A stretch of DNA of 64,000 nt. Source: Comamonadaceae bacterium (GTDB lineage: Bacteria; Pseudomonadota; Gammaproteobacteria; Burkholderiales; Burkholderiaceae_C). Position 1 is the stretch's first letter, and each line of letters starts with the position of its first letter. Under the pieces are notes generated by a model that was not told where the DNA came from, did no database searches, and saw only the letters and a list, made by a program, of their open reading frames with translations. The stretch covers positions 124,001 through 188,000 of the forward strand of contig JAIYBZ010000029.1 of NCBI GenBank assembly GCA_027488255.1. The letters run 5' to 3'. The position numbers and the translations under genes are program-made. This document shows positions 51,205 through 61,139 of the stretch, in pieces.

Positions 51205-53811
51205 TCAATTAGGCACTATGGCATGGTGCCAATAGCGCAACGATTCCACCCGCTCACAGCGCACTTTTTCAGGTGCGGCGCTTTGCCAAGTGGCGGCACC
51301 ACAACGGGTGCTTTCAAGCAGGGCAATGCCCTCCTCTCGGTAACGCGACAACACCGGCGCTGCCGGGTGGCCATAACGGTTGCGGTAGCCGGCTTGCACC
51401 AAAGCCCATTGGGGCTGCAGCGCTTGCAAAAACGGCCGCGTCGATGAGGTCTTGCTGCCGTGGTGCGGCACCAGCAACAGCTTGACTGGGCGCAGGCCGG
51501 CTTGCACCAGGGCTTGTTCTTGCGGGGCCTCGATGTCACCCGCCAACAAAGCCGCTACCTCAGAGTTGCTGATGCGCAAGACACAACTGACGGCATTGGA
51601 GGAGGCTTTTGGGGTAGGCAAAACGGGCGGATGCAGCACCTCAAACATCACCCCGTCCCAGACCCAGCGGTGGCCCGCTTGGCAACGGGTCCAGTCGGAC
51701 CGCAGGGCGTGTAACGGGTGCTCGTCTTCCAGCGTGGACCACAAGCGGGCTTGGGTTTGCATGGCCAGCACGGCCGCGGCGCCGCCGGTGTGGTCGCTGT
51801 CGCGGTGGCTCAGCATCAGCACATCCAGCCGTTCACCCATCTGGGACAACAGGGGCACCAAGACCCGGTGCCCCGCATCGCTTTCGGCAGAATACTTGGG
51901 CCCGGCGTCGTACAACAGGCTGTGCTTGGCGGTGCGCACCAGCACCGCATTGCCTTGCCCCACATCGGCGGCCAACAGCTCAAATTGACCTGCGTCAGGC
52001 CGAGCGGGCTGCCAGCTCAAGGCGGGCCACAGCCAGGGCAAGCACAACAGCTTCCACGACAAAGGCAAAGGCAGCACCCAGGCCGCCGCACCCCCCAGCG
52101 CCAACACCGACAAACCCCAAGGGGGCAGCGGCAATGACAGGCTGGCCAGAGGCCACGCCGCCATTTCGCCAAGCAACCAAGCCATGGGCTGCAAAGCCCA
52201 GAGAGCCAAAGTCCAAGCGCCGGACCACACCACGCCCAACAAGGCCAGCGGGGTCACCACCAAGGTCACCCACGGAATGGCCAACAGATTGGCCAGCAAA
52301 CCCACCAGCGACACTTGCCCAAAAAACAGCAGCGTCAGCGGTGCCAGTGCCCATGTGAGGGTGGCTTGCTCACGCAGCAAGCGCTGCAGGGCTTGCAGAC
52401 CCGCGCCTCCCCAAACTGGGCCGAGGCGCGCACTCGATCGGTGCCAAAACGACTGATGCACCCCATTGGTGCCCCGCCATGGTGCATCTGGCTCTGGCGT
52501 TTGGGTTACTTTGCCCGGTGCTGGGGGGCGTTGGCGGTCCAAGGTCATCAGCACGCCAACCGCCACAAAGCTCAGCCAAAAACCGGGCTGCAACAAGGCC
52601 CAAGGGTCCAACAGCAACACCACTGCGCCCGCCAGCAACCAGATCAGGCTGCCGTGCCATTGCCGCGCAGAAATTTTCAGCACCATCACCACGCACAGCA
52701 TCCAAAGGGTGCGCTGGGCAGGCACTCCCCAACCACTGAACAAGGCATAAAACCCTGCAAACACCGCGCCACAAACCGACCCCACATGCACCGCCGGCCA
52801 AAGCAAGGGGCCCGTCCATCCCCATAAAGCCGATTGACGCCAAGACCACGCCACCAGCACCGAGGCCAACCACGCAAACATCGTCACATGCAGGCCGGAG
52901 ATGCTCATCAAGTGCGCCACCCCGGTGGCTCTGAAAATATCCCAGTCGCTGCGGTCAATGGCGGCTTGGTCGCCGGTGACCAAAGCCGCCACCACGCCTG
53001 CCAAACGGCTGGTGACGTCAGGGGAATGGGCCAAGGTGCCAGCGGTGGGCGTGAGTTGTGTCAGCAGCCGCTCGCGCACCGCTTGGCGCCAGCCCTCAAT
53101 GGGGTGCTTCCAAGTGGTGGCCAAGCGCACCGCAGGCGGGTCTCGCGCGCCTTGGCGCACCGTGCCGGTGGCGCCAATGCCTTGCTCCCACAGCCACAGC
53201 TCGTAGTCAAAGCCCCTGGGGTTCATGTGGCCGTGCGGGGCCTTGAGGCGCACACGCAGTCGCCAGCGCTCGCCGGCTTGCACCGGCTCTGGCAAAGCGA
53301 CAGAGGCGCCCGGCCCTTCTGACAAACCGGCTTGCCCATACCAGCCCAAGTACACCTGCGTGGGCAATGCCGTGGCGAGGTCGATGGGGCTCAGAGCGCC
53401 TTCGGCCTCCACTCGCCATGCTTGCTCGATCTCAAAGCGAAAACGCCACCCCAGATCTTGCCTCTGCGGCATGGCTTGGACCACGCCCACCACCTCCAGA
53501 TCTTGCCCTTCCAAGGCGGGATCGAGGGCAGCCGAGCGCCCAAGCGCGTGCATGCCCGTGACGGCAAAGGCCACCGCCAGCCACACCGCACCCAACAGAC
53601 CCATTCGGGCCCAATGCCGCCACCCGCCCCACCCTTTCCACCCCAGTCGAGGTGCGAGGGCTTTGAGCAGCGCTGGAAAAAGGGCCAAAGCCAGCAAGGC
53701 GGCATAGCCCCAGGCGGGCCACAGCTGGACTTGCTGCAGTTGCAGCGCCACGCCCAGCCACCACGCGAGCAAGCCCACCCCCAAACCCCGGGCCCATTGC
53801 ATGGCCATCAT
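51205..53811 (-). CDS. comEC: DNA internalization-related competence protein ComEC/Rec2
   Basis: 868 aa if the ATG at 53811 is used; a TTG at 53844 and ATGs at 53808 and 53802 are alternatives. N-terminal membrane helices and an OB-like region are followed by the Competence domain (VAHLMSISGLHVTMFAWLASVL near residues 300-322 and later helices). The C-terminal metallo-beta-lactamase-like domain shows ADVGQGNAVLVRTAKHSLLYDAG and LSHRDSDHTGGAAAVL (about 630-690), with LLVPHHGSKTSS near the end. ComEC forms the inner-membrane channel for single-strand DNA in natural transformation. It interrupts the two halves of the alpha-E/ATP-grasp system. Confidence 0.94.
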   Translation of the reverse strand: MMAMQWARGLGVGLLAWWLGVALQLQQVQLWPAWGYAALLALALFPALLKALAPRLGWKGWGGWRHWARMGLLGAVWLAVAFAVTGMHALGRSAALDPALEGQDLEVVGVVQAMPQRQDLGWRFRFEIEQAWRVEAEGALSPIDLATALPTQVYLGWYGQAGLSEGPGASVALPEPVQAGERWRLRVRLKAPHGHMNPRGFDYELWLWEQGIGATGTVRQGARDPPAVRLATTWKHPIEGWRQAVRERLLTQLTPTAGTLAHSPDVTSRLAGVVAALVTGDQAAIDRSDWDIFRATGVAHLMSISGLHVTMFAWLASVLVAWSWRQSALWGWTGPLLWPAVHVGSVCGAVFAGFYALFSGWGVPAQRTLWMLCVVMVLKISARQWHGSLIWLLAGAVVLLLDPWALLQPGFWLSFVAVGVLMTLDRQRPPAPGKVTQTPEPDAPWRGTNGVHQSFWHRSSARLGPVWGGAGLQALQRLLREQATLTWALAPLTLLFFGQVSLVGLLANLLAIPWVTLVVTPLALLGVVWSGAWTLALWALQPMAWLLGEMAAWPLASLSLPLPPWGLSVLALGGAAAWVLPLPLSWKLLCLPWLWPALSWQPARPDAGQFELLAADVGQGNAVLVRTAKHSLLYDAGPKYSAESDAGHRVLVPLLSQMGERLDVLMLSHRDSDHTGGAAAVLAMQTQARLWSTLEDEHPLHALRSDWTRCQAGHRWVWDGVMFEVLHPPVLPTPKASSNAVSCVLRISNSEVAALLAGDIEAPQEQALVQAGLRPVKLLLVPHHGSKTSSTRPFLQALQPQWALVQAGYRNRYGHPAAPVLSRYREEGIALLESTRCGAATWQSAAPEKVRCERVESLRYWHHAIVPN

Positions 53812-54010
53812 GGTGGAGGCCGCGCGAGACAAACGCGCGCGCAACCCTCACTCTGCGTGCAGCACCGTTGCATGGCAGCCTCCCTGATTTGGCTGGTAAA
53901 AAAATGACGCTCTTTTTTTTCTGGCGATACGCTCTGGCGCGTGTCTTGCTTGTTGTAACCGCCCAAGCTGCATTTGTCATGCGTGCAGCCCCTGTTGCGC
54001 AGTTAGAAAT

Positions 54011-57000
54011 ATGTCGATACACGTTGCCCTGAACCACGTTACCCATTACGAATACGACCGCCCCGTTCAGCTTGGCCCCCAAGTCATCCGTTTGCGCCCG
54101 GCCCCGCACAGCCGCAGCCGCATCTTGTCTTACAGCCTGAAAGTCGAGCCCGAAGAACATTTCATCAACTGGCAACAAGACGCGTTTGCCAATTACCAAG
54201 CGCGCTTGGTCTTTCCTAAAAAGACGCAGGCCTTCAAAGTCACGGTGGATGTGGTCACCGAGATGGCGGTGTTCAACCCGTTCGACTTTTTCTTAGAGCC
54301 CACGGCCGAGCAGGTGCCCTTCACTTATGCCGACAGCGTGAAAGAAGAGTTGCGGTCTTACCTGGACAAAGACGACAAAACACCCCTCTTCAAAAAATAC
54401 TTGGCCAGCATGGACCGCAAGCGCCAAAACACCATCGACTTTTTGGTGCAAATCAACCAACGCCTGCACCAAGACATCCGCTACACCATTCGACTTGAGC
54501 CGGGGGTGCAAACGCCCGAAGAAACGCTGCATCTGCAAAGCGGTTCTTGCCGCGATTCGGCGTGGTTGCTGGTGCAGCTGTTTCGCCACATGAACATCGC
54601 TGCGCGTTTTGTCTCGGGCTACCTGATTCAGCTGTCGCCCGATGTCAAATCACTCGACGGGCCGAGTGGCACCGAGGTTGATTTCACCGACCTGCATGCG
54701 TGGTGCGAGGTGTATTTGCCGGGTGCGGGTTGGGTGGGGCTAGACCCCACATCGGGCTTGCTGGCGGGCGAAGGCCACATTCCCCTGGCCTGCACGCCAC
54801 AACCCTCAGCGGCCGCCCCGATTGAGGGGCTGATGGACAAGGCCGAGGTGACGTTTCACCACACCATGAGCGTCACGCGCATCCACGAGTCAGCGCGCGT
54901 GACCAACCCCTACACCGAAGACCAGTGGCGCAAAGTGCTCACACTGGGCGAGCAAGTGGACGCGCAATTGACGGCGCAAGATGTGCGCTTGACCATGGGG
55001 GGCGAACCCACCTTTGTGGCGAACCAAGACCGTGATGCGCCCGAGTGGAACACCGATGCCTTGGGCCCCACCAAGCGCGGCTTGGCCACGGAGCTGGTGC
55101 ACAAGCTGCGGCACCAATATGGCCAAGGGGGCTTTTTGCATTTGGGCCAAGGCAAGTGGTACCCGGGCGAACAGTTGCCGCGCTGGGCCTTGAGCATTTA
55201 TTGGCGCACCGATGGCCAGCCGTGTTGGCAAGACCCGAGTGTGTTTGCCGACGAGCGGGTGCCCAGCCACTACACCTCGGCCGATGCACAACGCTTTATG
55301 CAGGCCTTGACCGCCCAACTCGGGCTGCCCCAAGACACCGTGCTGCCGGGCTACGAAGACACGTGGTACTACCTGTGGCGCGAGCGCCGATTGCCCGTCA
55401 ACGTCGACCCCTTTGACGCCAAACTTGACGACGAAATGGAGCGGGTGCGTTTGCGCCGTGTCTTCCAACAAGGGCTGGACCAACCGGTGGGCTATGTCTT
55501 GCCTTTGCAGCCGGCCAGGGCCAACGCCGCACCCCCTTCCGTTTTAACTCCCTCTTTGTCGGGCGCTCAGTGGGAAACCGGGCGCTGGTTTTTGCGCGAT
55601 GAACGGCTTTATTTGATGCCCGGCGATTCGCCCATGGGCTGGCGCTTGCCTTTGGACTCTTTGCCATGGGCTTCGCCCACCGACCGCTGGCACATGTTGG
55701 AGCAAGACCCGTTTGCCCCGCGCAGCGCCTTGCCCGCCGCCAAGGTGCCGACGCTGCAAGCGCGGCCCCATTTATCAACCCAATCAACAAGCCATGCAGC
55801 AAGCCAAGAAGCAACCCCAAAAGGGTCCGTGCAAGTGGACGCGCAGGGGCCTGCAAACAAAGGGGTGTCCGATGCCTCGGTGGTGCGCACCGCTTTGTGT
55901 GTCGAGGTGCGCGACCCCAGCCGCGCCCATGGCGCCAAAGCAGAAGCGGCCGCACTGACCGCTGGCCAAGCCTTGGGGGTGCTGTATGTGTTCATGCCCC
56001 CATTGGCGCACTTGGAAGACTACTTGGCCTTGCTCGCAGCGGTCGAAGCCACCGCCACGCAGTTGGGCATGAAGGTGGTGCTGGAAGGTTACCCGCCGCC
56101 GCGCGATCCCAGACTGAAGTTGCTGCAAGTGACGCCCGACCCGGGCGTGATCGAGGTCAATATTCACCCCGCGCACAACTGGCGCGAGTTGGTCGAGCAC
56201 ACCGAGTTTTTATACCAAGCGGCTTTTGAGACCCGCTTGTCCGCTGAAAAATTCATGACCGATGGCCGCCACACCGGCACCGGGGGCGGCAACCACATGG
56301 TGATGGGCGGCGCGACCGCCGCAGACAGCCCGTTTTTACGCCGCCCAGAATTGTTGGCCAGTCTGGTGTTGTACTGGCACAACCACCCCAGCCTGAGCTA
56401 TTTGTTCAGCGGCATGTTCATTGGCCCGACCAGCCAAGCCCCACGGGTTGACGAAGCGCGCAACGACCAGGTGTATGAGCTCGAGATCGCCTTGCGCGAG
56501 ATCGTGAAAAACCGCAGAAGGTTTGGCAACGACATGCCCCCTTGGCTGGTCGATCGCACCTTGCGCAACATCTTGGTGGATGTGACGGGCAACACCCACC
56601 GCAGCGAATTTTGTATCGACAAACTCTACTCGCCCGACAGCAGCACAGGCCGCTTGGGCCTGCTGGAGTTGCGGGCTTTTGAGATGCCGCCGCACGCCCG
56701 CATGAGCATCGTGCAGCAGCTTTTATTGCGCGCCTTGGTGGCCCGCTTTTGGGACGAGCCCTATGTGGCGCCCGTCACCCGTTGGGGCACGGAGTTGCAC
56801 GACCGCTTCATGTTGCCGCACTGGATTCGGCAAGATTTTGACGACGTGTTGACCGAGCTGGGCGATGCGGGTTTCCATTTCGACCCGAGTTGGTTTGCGC
56901 CGCATTTTGAATTTAGGTTTCCCTTGGTAGGCCAAATCAAAGTCGACGGGACCGTGATGACCTTGCGCAATGCGCTCGAGCCTTGGCATGTGATGGGCGA

Positions 57001-57478
57001 AGAAAGCACGGCCGGCGGCACGGCCCGTTATGTGGACTCGTCTTTGGAACGCATTGAAGTGCATGTGAGTGGCATGAACCCGAGCCGCCATGGCGTGTGC
57101 GTGAACGGCCATGCGCTGCCCTTGCAGCCCACCGGCGTGGTGGGCGAATATGTGGCGAGCGTGCGCTATAAGGCGTGGAACCCGCCGTCATCGTTGCACC
57201 CGAGCATTGGCACGCACGCGCCCCTCACGATCGATTTGGTGGACACCTGGATGAAGCGGTCTTTGGGCGGCGGTCAATACCATGTGGTGCACCCGGGTGG
57301 GCGCAATTACGACAGTTTTCCGATCAACGCGTATGAAGCCGAAAGCCGGCGCTTGGCGCGCTTTTTCCGCATGGGGCACACGCCTGGCACGCTTAAAAAT
57401 GGGGCCTCTGTGCGGCCCAATGTGTTGCTGCACGCGAGCCCCGAATTTCCTCACACGCTGGACTTGAGGCGCGTCTGA
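54011..57478 (+). CDS. Transglutaminase-like plus DUF2126 protein
   Basis: 1155 aa. The Bact_transglu_N domain is at about residues 5-85 (HVALNHVTHYEYDRPVQLGPQ), then a transglutaminase core with Cys in SGSCRDSAWLLVQLFRH (about 179), His in DLHAWCEVYLPG and Asp in GLDPTSGLLAGEGHIPLACTP. The remainder (about 310-1155) is DUF2126/COG4196: LTMGGEPTFVANQDRDAPEWNTDALG, YPPPRDPRLKLLQVTPDPGVIEVNIHPA, DGRHTGTGGGNHMVMGGAT and LRNILVDVTGNTHRSEFCIDKLYSPD. A Ser/Thr/Gln linker near 590-625 separates parts. Member of the predicted amide-ligase peptide system; reaction unknown. Leads the plus-strand half. Confidence 0.92.
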   Translation: MSIHVALNHVTHYEYDRPVQLGPQVIRLRPAPHSRSRILSYSLKVEPEEHFINWQQDAFANYQARLVFPKKTQAFKVTVDVVTEMAVFNPFDFFLEPTAEQVPFTYADSVKEELRSYLDKDDKTPLFKKYLASMDRKRQNTIDFLVQINQRLHQDIRYTIRLEPGVQTPEETLHLQSGSCRDSAWLLVQLFRHMNIAARFVSGYLIQLSPDVKSLDGPSGTEVDFTDLHAWCEVYLPGAGWVGLDPTSGLLAGEGHIPLACTPQPSAAAPIEGLMDKAEVTFHHTMSVTRIHESARVTNPYTEDQWRKVLTLGEQVDAQLTAQDVRLTMGGEPTFVANQDRDAPEWNTDALGPTKRGLATELVHKLRHQYGQGGFLHLGQGKWYPGEQLPRWALSIYWRTDGQPCWQDPSVFADERVPSHYTSADAQRFMQALTAQLGLPQDTVLPGYEDTWYYLWRERRLPVNVDPFDAKLDDEMERVRLRRVFQQGLDQPVGYVLPLQPARANAAPPSVLTPSLSGAQWETGRWFLRDERLYLMPGDSPMGWRLPLDSLPWASPTDRWHMLEQDPFAPRSALPAAKVPTLQARPHLSTQSTSHAASQEATPKGSVQVDAQGPANKGVSDASVVRTALCVEVRDPSRAHGAKAEAAALTAGQALGVLYVFMPPLAHLEDYLALLAAVEATATQLGMKVVLEGYPPPRDPRLKLLQVTPDPGVIEVNIHPAHNWRELVEHTEFLYQAAFETRLSAEKFMTDGRHTGTGGGNHMVMGGATAADSPFLRRPELLASLVLYWHNHPSLSYLFSGMFIGPTSQAPRVDEARNDQVYELEIALREIVKNRRRFGNDMPPWLVDRTLRNILVDVTGNTHRSEFCIDKLYSPDSSTGRLGLLELRAFEMPPHARMSIVQQLLLRALVARFWDEPYVAPVTRWGTELHDRFMLPHWIRQDFDDVLTELGDAGFHFDPSWFAPHFEFRFPLVGQIKVDGTVMTLRNALEPWHVMGEESTAGGTARYVDSSLERIEVHVSGMNPSRHGVCVNGHALPLQPTGVVGEYVASVRYKAWNPPSSLHPSIGTHAPLTIDLVDTWMKRSLGGGQYHVVHPGGRNYDSFPINAYEAESRRLARFFRMGHTPGTLKNGASVRPNVLLHASPEFPHTLDLRRV

Positions 57479-57487
57479 TCGGCGACA

Positions 57488-60100
57488 ATGGCCCGGATGC
57501 TCGAGCCCCAATCTCCCTTGCCCAGCCTGCACCCAGCCGATGCCCTGAAATGGCTGTCGCTGCAGCAAGCGCGTGCGCCCGCAGGGCATTGGGACGAGCT
57601 GCGCGGGCATGCCTCTGATGCCGCGCCAACACTGAGCCGGGCGTGGCAAACCTTTATTGCGCCGCTGGACACCGAAACCCCACGGGGGCTGGCCGACCTG
57701 AATGCGCGCATGGCCAATTTGCAAAGGCAGGTTCGCGACAACGGCATCACCTACAACGTGTACGCCGCGGCCGACCAACCGCAACGCCCTTGGTCGCTCG
57801 ATCTTTTTCCCTTGATGTTGGGCTCAGACGATTGGCAACAAATTGCAGCCGGGGTGTTGCAGCGCATGCAATTGTTGGAACGCATCATGGCCGATGCCTA
57901 TGGCCCGCAACAGTTGGTGTTGCGGGGTTTGTTACCGGCGGCTTTGGTGCAAGGCCATCCGGCGTTTTTGCCCGCCATGAAGGGCGTTCCGCCGGTGGGT
58001 GGGCGCTATTTGTCTTTGGCCGCCTTTGATTTGGCACGCGGCCCCGATGGTTGCTGGTGGTTGTTGTCACAGCGCACCCAAGCCCCGTCGGGATTGGGCT
58101 ATTTGCTGGAAAACCGACAAATCATTTCGCGTCAATTTCCGCAAGCCTTCGAGGCATTTCCAGTGCAGCGATTGGCCGAAACTTATCGCACCCTGATCGA
58201 TGGCCTGAAAGCCCGCAGCCCAGCCGGCAATGCGGCGCACATTGCTTTGCTGACGCCGGGGCCTTACAACGAAACGTATTTTGAGCACGCTTATCTGGCG
58301 CGCTATTTGGGGCTGAGTTTGGTCCAGGGCAACGACCTGACCGTGCGCGATGAAAAGCTCTATTTAAAAACTCTGCAAGGCTTGCAGCCGGTGCACGGCT
58401 TGCTGAAGCGCGTGGACGATGATTGGCTAGACCCTTTGGAGATGCGCGCCGACTCGACCTTGGGGGTGCCCGGCTTGTTGCAAGCGGTGCGCAGTGGCCA
58501 TGTGCTGGTGGCCAACACACCGGGCTCGGGGTTTTTGGAGTCCAACGCCTTGCTGGGCTTTATGCCGGCCTTGGCGCGCGAGTTGTTAGACGAAGCATTG
58601 CAGTTGCCGGCCATTCCCAGCTGGTGGTGCGGCGAAGCAGCGGCCATGCACGATGTGTTGCCGCGCATGTCGCAGTGCGTGATCAAGCCCACCTACCCTT
58701 ACCACAGCGATCGTCAAAGCTTTGAGCCCATGTTGGGCCACACCTTGACGCCACAACAACAAAGCGCCTGGGCAGAGCGCATCAAGCTCGACCCGGATGC
58801 CCACACTTTGCAGTCTTGGTTGCCCTTGTCGCACCAACCCACTTGGCACACGGGGGCCGATGGGCAAGCCAGCATTCAGTCGCGCCCCGTGGTGTTGCGG
58901 GTCTTTGCCGTGGCCGATGCGCAAGGCGGCTGGCAGGTACTGCCGGGCGGCTTGGCCCGACTGGGCACGCAAGAGGGCATTGCCTCGATGCAGCGTGGCG
59001 GCAGCAGCGCCGATGTGTGGGTGCAGGCCCAAGCCCCAAGCCAGAGCCAGAGCCAAAGTCAGAGCGTGAGCGCCGCAATGGCGGATGGGGCAGCACAACG
59101 CCAGCGGCTGGTCACCAGCCGCGCCGCAGAAAACCTGTTTTGGATGGGCCGCTACACCGAGCGAACCGAAAACACCTTGCGCCTGGTGCGCTTGAGCTTG
59201 GAGATTTTGGGCAGCGAAAACCAAAACCAACCCGATCTGCTGCACTTCATCACGCGCATGGCGACACGCCACGGTTTGGTGCGTCCTGGCGTGCCTTCGG
59301 CCAGCCAAGCGCATCGGGTGTTTGAGCGCGCTTTGATTGCCGGTTTGTGGGACAAAGAGCTGGCCACCAGCGTGGGTTTCAATTTGCGTGCGGTGCGCTT
59401 GGCAGCCGCCTCGGTGCGCGAGCGCCTCTCGCCCGAACATTGGCGCTTGCTGGAACAAACCGAAGCGCGGTTTTTCACCGAAGGCGCATCAGACACCGTC
59501 ACCGTGCAGCGTTTGTTGGCCGACACCAGCCAAATGCTGGCCGCCCTCACCGGCGCCCAAACCGACCGCATGAGCCGCGACGATGGTTGGCGTTTGCTCT
59601 CCATTGGCCGACACATTGAACGACTGGCCTTTTTGTCGGACGCCTTGAGCGAAGCGGTGCAACTGGGCCTGATGGCCGAGCAAGCCGGCTTTGATGCGGT
59701 GCTGGAATTGTTTGACAGCACCATCAGCTTTCATGCCCAGTACCAACAAAGCCGTACCCCACAAGCCCTGATGGACTTGCTGGTCACGCACAGTGACAAC
59801 CCGCGCTCTTTGGGTTGGGTGGCGCACACCCTGCGATCGCGTTTGCGCCGCATGGGGGAACTGGCCGAGGGGGCCACCTTGCCTTTGGCCGAACGCGTGC
59901 CCCAGCTGACACCACTCACGCCTGAAGTGCTGTGGCCCTTGAGCAGCAAGGCGGGCCGTCAATCGGTCACCGCTGAAATGCCCTTGCCTTTGCATGCCAC
60001 CTTGGCCGAATGCCAAGTGGCCGCCCGAGAAGTATCTGACCAACTGTGCGCATTGTTTTTTACACACAGTGGCGAGGCACGCTACAGCGTTGGCGCTTGA
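57488..60100 (+). CDS. Fused circularly permuted ATP-grasp and alpha-E protein
   Basis: 870 aa. Residues about 60-510 are the ATP-grasp part (GLADLNARMANLQRQVRDNGITYNVY, SLAAFDLARGPDGCWWLLSQRTQAPSGLGYLLENRQIISRQFPQ, VDDDWLDPLEMRADSTLGVPGLLQAVRSGHVLVANTPGSG). A Ser-Gln repeat (SQSQSQSQ) then joins it to an alpha-E domain (SRAAENLFWMGRYTERTENTLRLVRLSLE, from about 539). The same two domains are separate proteins in the minus-strand block. ATP-grasp should activate a carboxylate for amide bond formation; the alpha-E role is unknown. Start lies 9 bases after the DUF2126 stop. Confidence 0.92.
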   Translation: MARMLEPQSPLPSLHPADALKWLSLQQARAPAGHWDELRGHASDAAPTLSRAWQTFIAPLDTETPRGLADLNARMANLQRQVRDNGITYNVYAAADQPQRPWSLDLFPLMLGSDDWQQIAAGVLQRMQLLERIMADAYGPQQLVLRGLLPAALVQGHPAFLPAMKGVPPVGGRYLSLAAFDLARGPDGCWWLLSQRTQAPSGLGYLLENRQIISRQFPQAFEAFPVQRLAETYRTLIDGLKARSPAGNAAHIALLTPGPYNETYFEHAYLARYLGLSLVQGNDLTVRDEKLYLKTLQGLQPVHGLLKRVDDDWLDPLEMRADSTLGVPGLLQAVRSGHVLVANTPGSGFLESNALLGFMPALARELLDEALQLPAIPSWWCGEAAAMHDVLPRMSQCVIKPTYPYHSDRQSFEPMLGHTLTPQQQSAWAERIKLDPDAHTLQSWLPLSHQPTWHTGADGQASIQSRPVVLRVFAVADAQGGWQVLPGGLARLGTQEGIASMQRGGSSADVWVQAQAPSQSQSQSQSVSAAMADGAAQRQRLVTSRAAENLFWMGRYTERTENTLRLVRLSLEILGSENQNQPDLLHFITRMATRHGLVRPGVPSASQAHRVFERALIAGLWDKELATSVGFNLRAVRLAAASVRERLSPEHWRLLEQTEARFFTEGASDTVTVQRLLADTSQMLAALTGAQTDRMSRDDGWRLLSIGRHIERLAFLSDALSEAVQLGLMAEQAGFDAVLELFDSTISFHAQYQQSRTPQALMDLLVTHSDNPRSLGWVAHTLRSRLRRMGELAEGATLPLAERVPQLTPLTPEVLWPLSSKAGRQSVTAEMPLPLHATLAECQVAAREVSDQLCALFFTHSGEARYSVGA
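59039..59062. repeat. Hexamer repeat encoding a Ser-Gln linker
   Basis: Four consecutive AG(C/T)CA(G/A) hexamers encode SQSQSQSQ between the ATP-grasp and alpha-E halves of the fused protein, a flexible linker. Confidence 0.75.
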
Positions 60101-60115
60101 GATTGACGAGTCCCC

Positions 60116-61036
60116 ATGCACTTGGCCATCACGCACGAAACCCGCTACCGCTACAGCCCGCAGGTGCAAACCGCGCAACATGTGGCGCATTTGCAGCCGT
60201 CTAACACGCCTTGCCAAACGGTCATCTGCCATGAGATGCAGACCGATCCCGAGGCGGTGGTGCAACACCACATCGACGCCTATTTGAACCACCGGGCTTA
60301 TTGGGCCTTGACGCATCCGCATGACGGTTTACAGGTGCGGGCTTACAGCGAAATCGAGACCACTCCCCTGACCGACAGCCCCGATCTGAATTCACTCAGC
60401 CAAAGCTGGGAATCGGTGCGTGAGCATTTCAGATACCAAGGCGGCAAGCCGGGCGACTTGCAAAGCGGCTTTGTCTTCGGCTCGCACCATGCGCCAGTGC
60501 ACGCCGCTTTTTTGGCCTATGCACAAAGCAGCTTCACAGCCGGACGCGCGCTGGTGCAAGCGGCTCTTGATTTGACTGCGCGCATGCACCGCGATTTTCG
60601 CTACGAATCCAAAAGCACCGACATCAACACGCCGGCACTCGAGGCCTTGCAAGAAAAACGCGGCGTGTGCCAAGACTTTGCACACATTTTGTTGGCTTGC
60701 TTGCGCTCACTCGGTCTGCCTGCCCGCTATGTCAGCGGCTATTTGCTCACGCAACCCCCACCGGGCCAAGCCCGCTTGGTGGGCAGCGATGCCTCGCACG
60801 CCTGGGCCTCGGTATATCTGCCTGAATTGGCCAGCCATGCCTGCCAAGGCTGGCTCGACTTGGACCCCACCAACGACCGCGCCGGCTTGGCCAGCCCGGG
60901 TGAAGACTATGTGCGGCTGGCGGTGGGCCGGGACTTCGCCGATGTGTCGCCCCTTCGCGGGGTGTTGCATGGCGGAGGCTCGCACACGTTGGAAGTGGCG
61001 GTGACCGTGGCCCCCTTGGACGAAGTTACCCCCTGA
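60116..61036 (+). CDS. Transglutaminase-like protein with Bact_transglu_N domain
   Basis: 306 aa. N-terminal MHLAITHETRYRYSPQVQTAQHVAHLQPS (about 1-29) is the Bact_transglu_N domain. The core shows Cys in KRGVCQDFAHILLACLRSLGLPARYVSGYL (about 184), His in DASHAWASVYLPEL, and Asp in WLDLDPTNDRAG. Such enzymes are cysteine proteases or amide hydrolases/transferases. Starts 16 bases after the fused ATP-grasp gene and completes the plus-strand set of the system. Confidence 0.92.
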   Translation: MHLAITHETRYRYSPQVQTAQHVAHLQPSNTPCQTVICHEMQTDPEAVVQHHIDAYLNHRAYWALTHPHDGLQVRAYSEIETTPLTDSPDLNSLSQSWESVREHFRYQGGKPGDLQSGFVFGSHHAPVHAAFLAYAQSSFTAGRALVQAALDLTARMHRDFRYESKSTDINTPALEALQEKRGVCQDFAHILLACLRSLGLPARYVSGYLLTQPPPGQARLVGSDASHAWASVYLPELASHACQGWLDLDPTNDRAGLASPGEDYVRLAVGRDFADVSPLRGVLHGGGSHTLEVAVTVAPLDEVTP

Positions 61037-61139
61037 AAATCCAGTGCCGCCCCTTCAGCGACAATCGCTGTTTGGAGGGGCTTGCTGCGGCGTGCGCCCT
61101 GCACCTATTTACTTTCATCCCTGACTTGGACCGATCACC

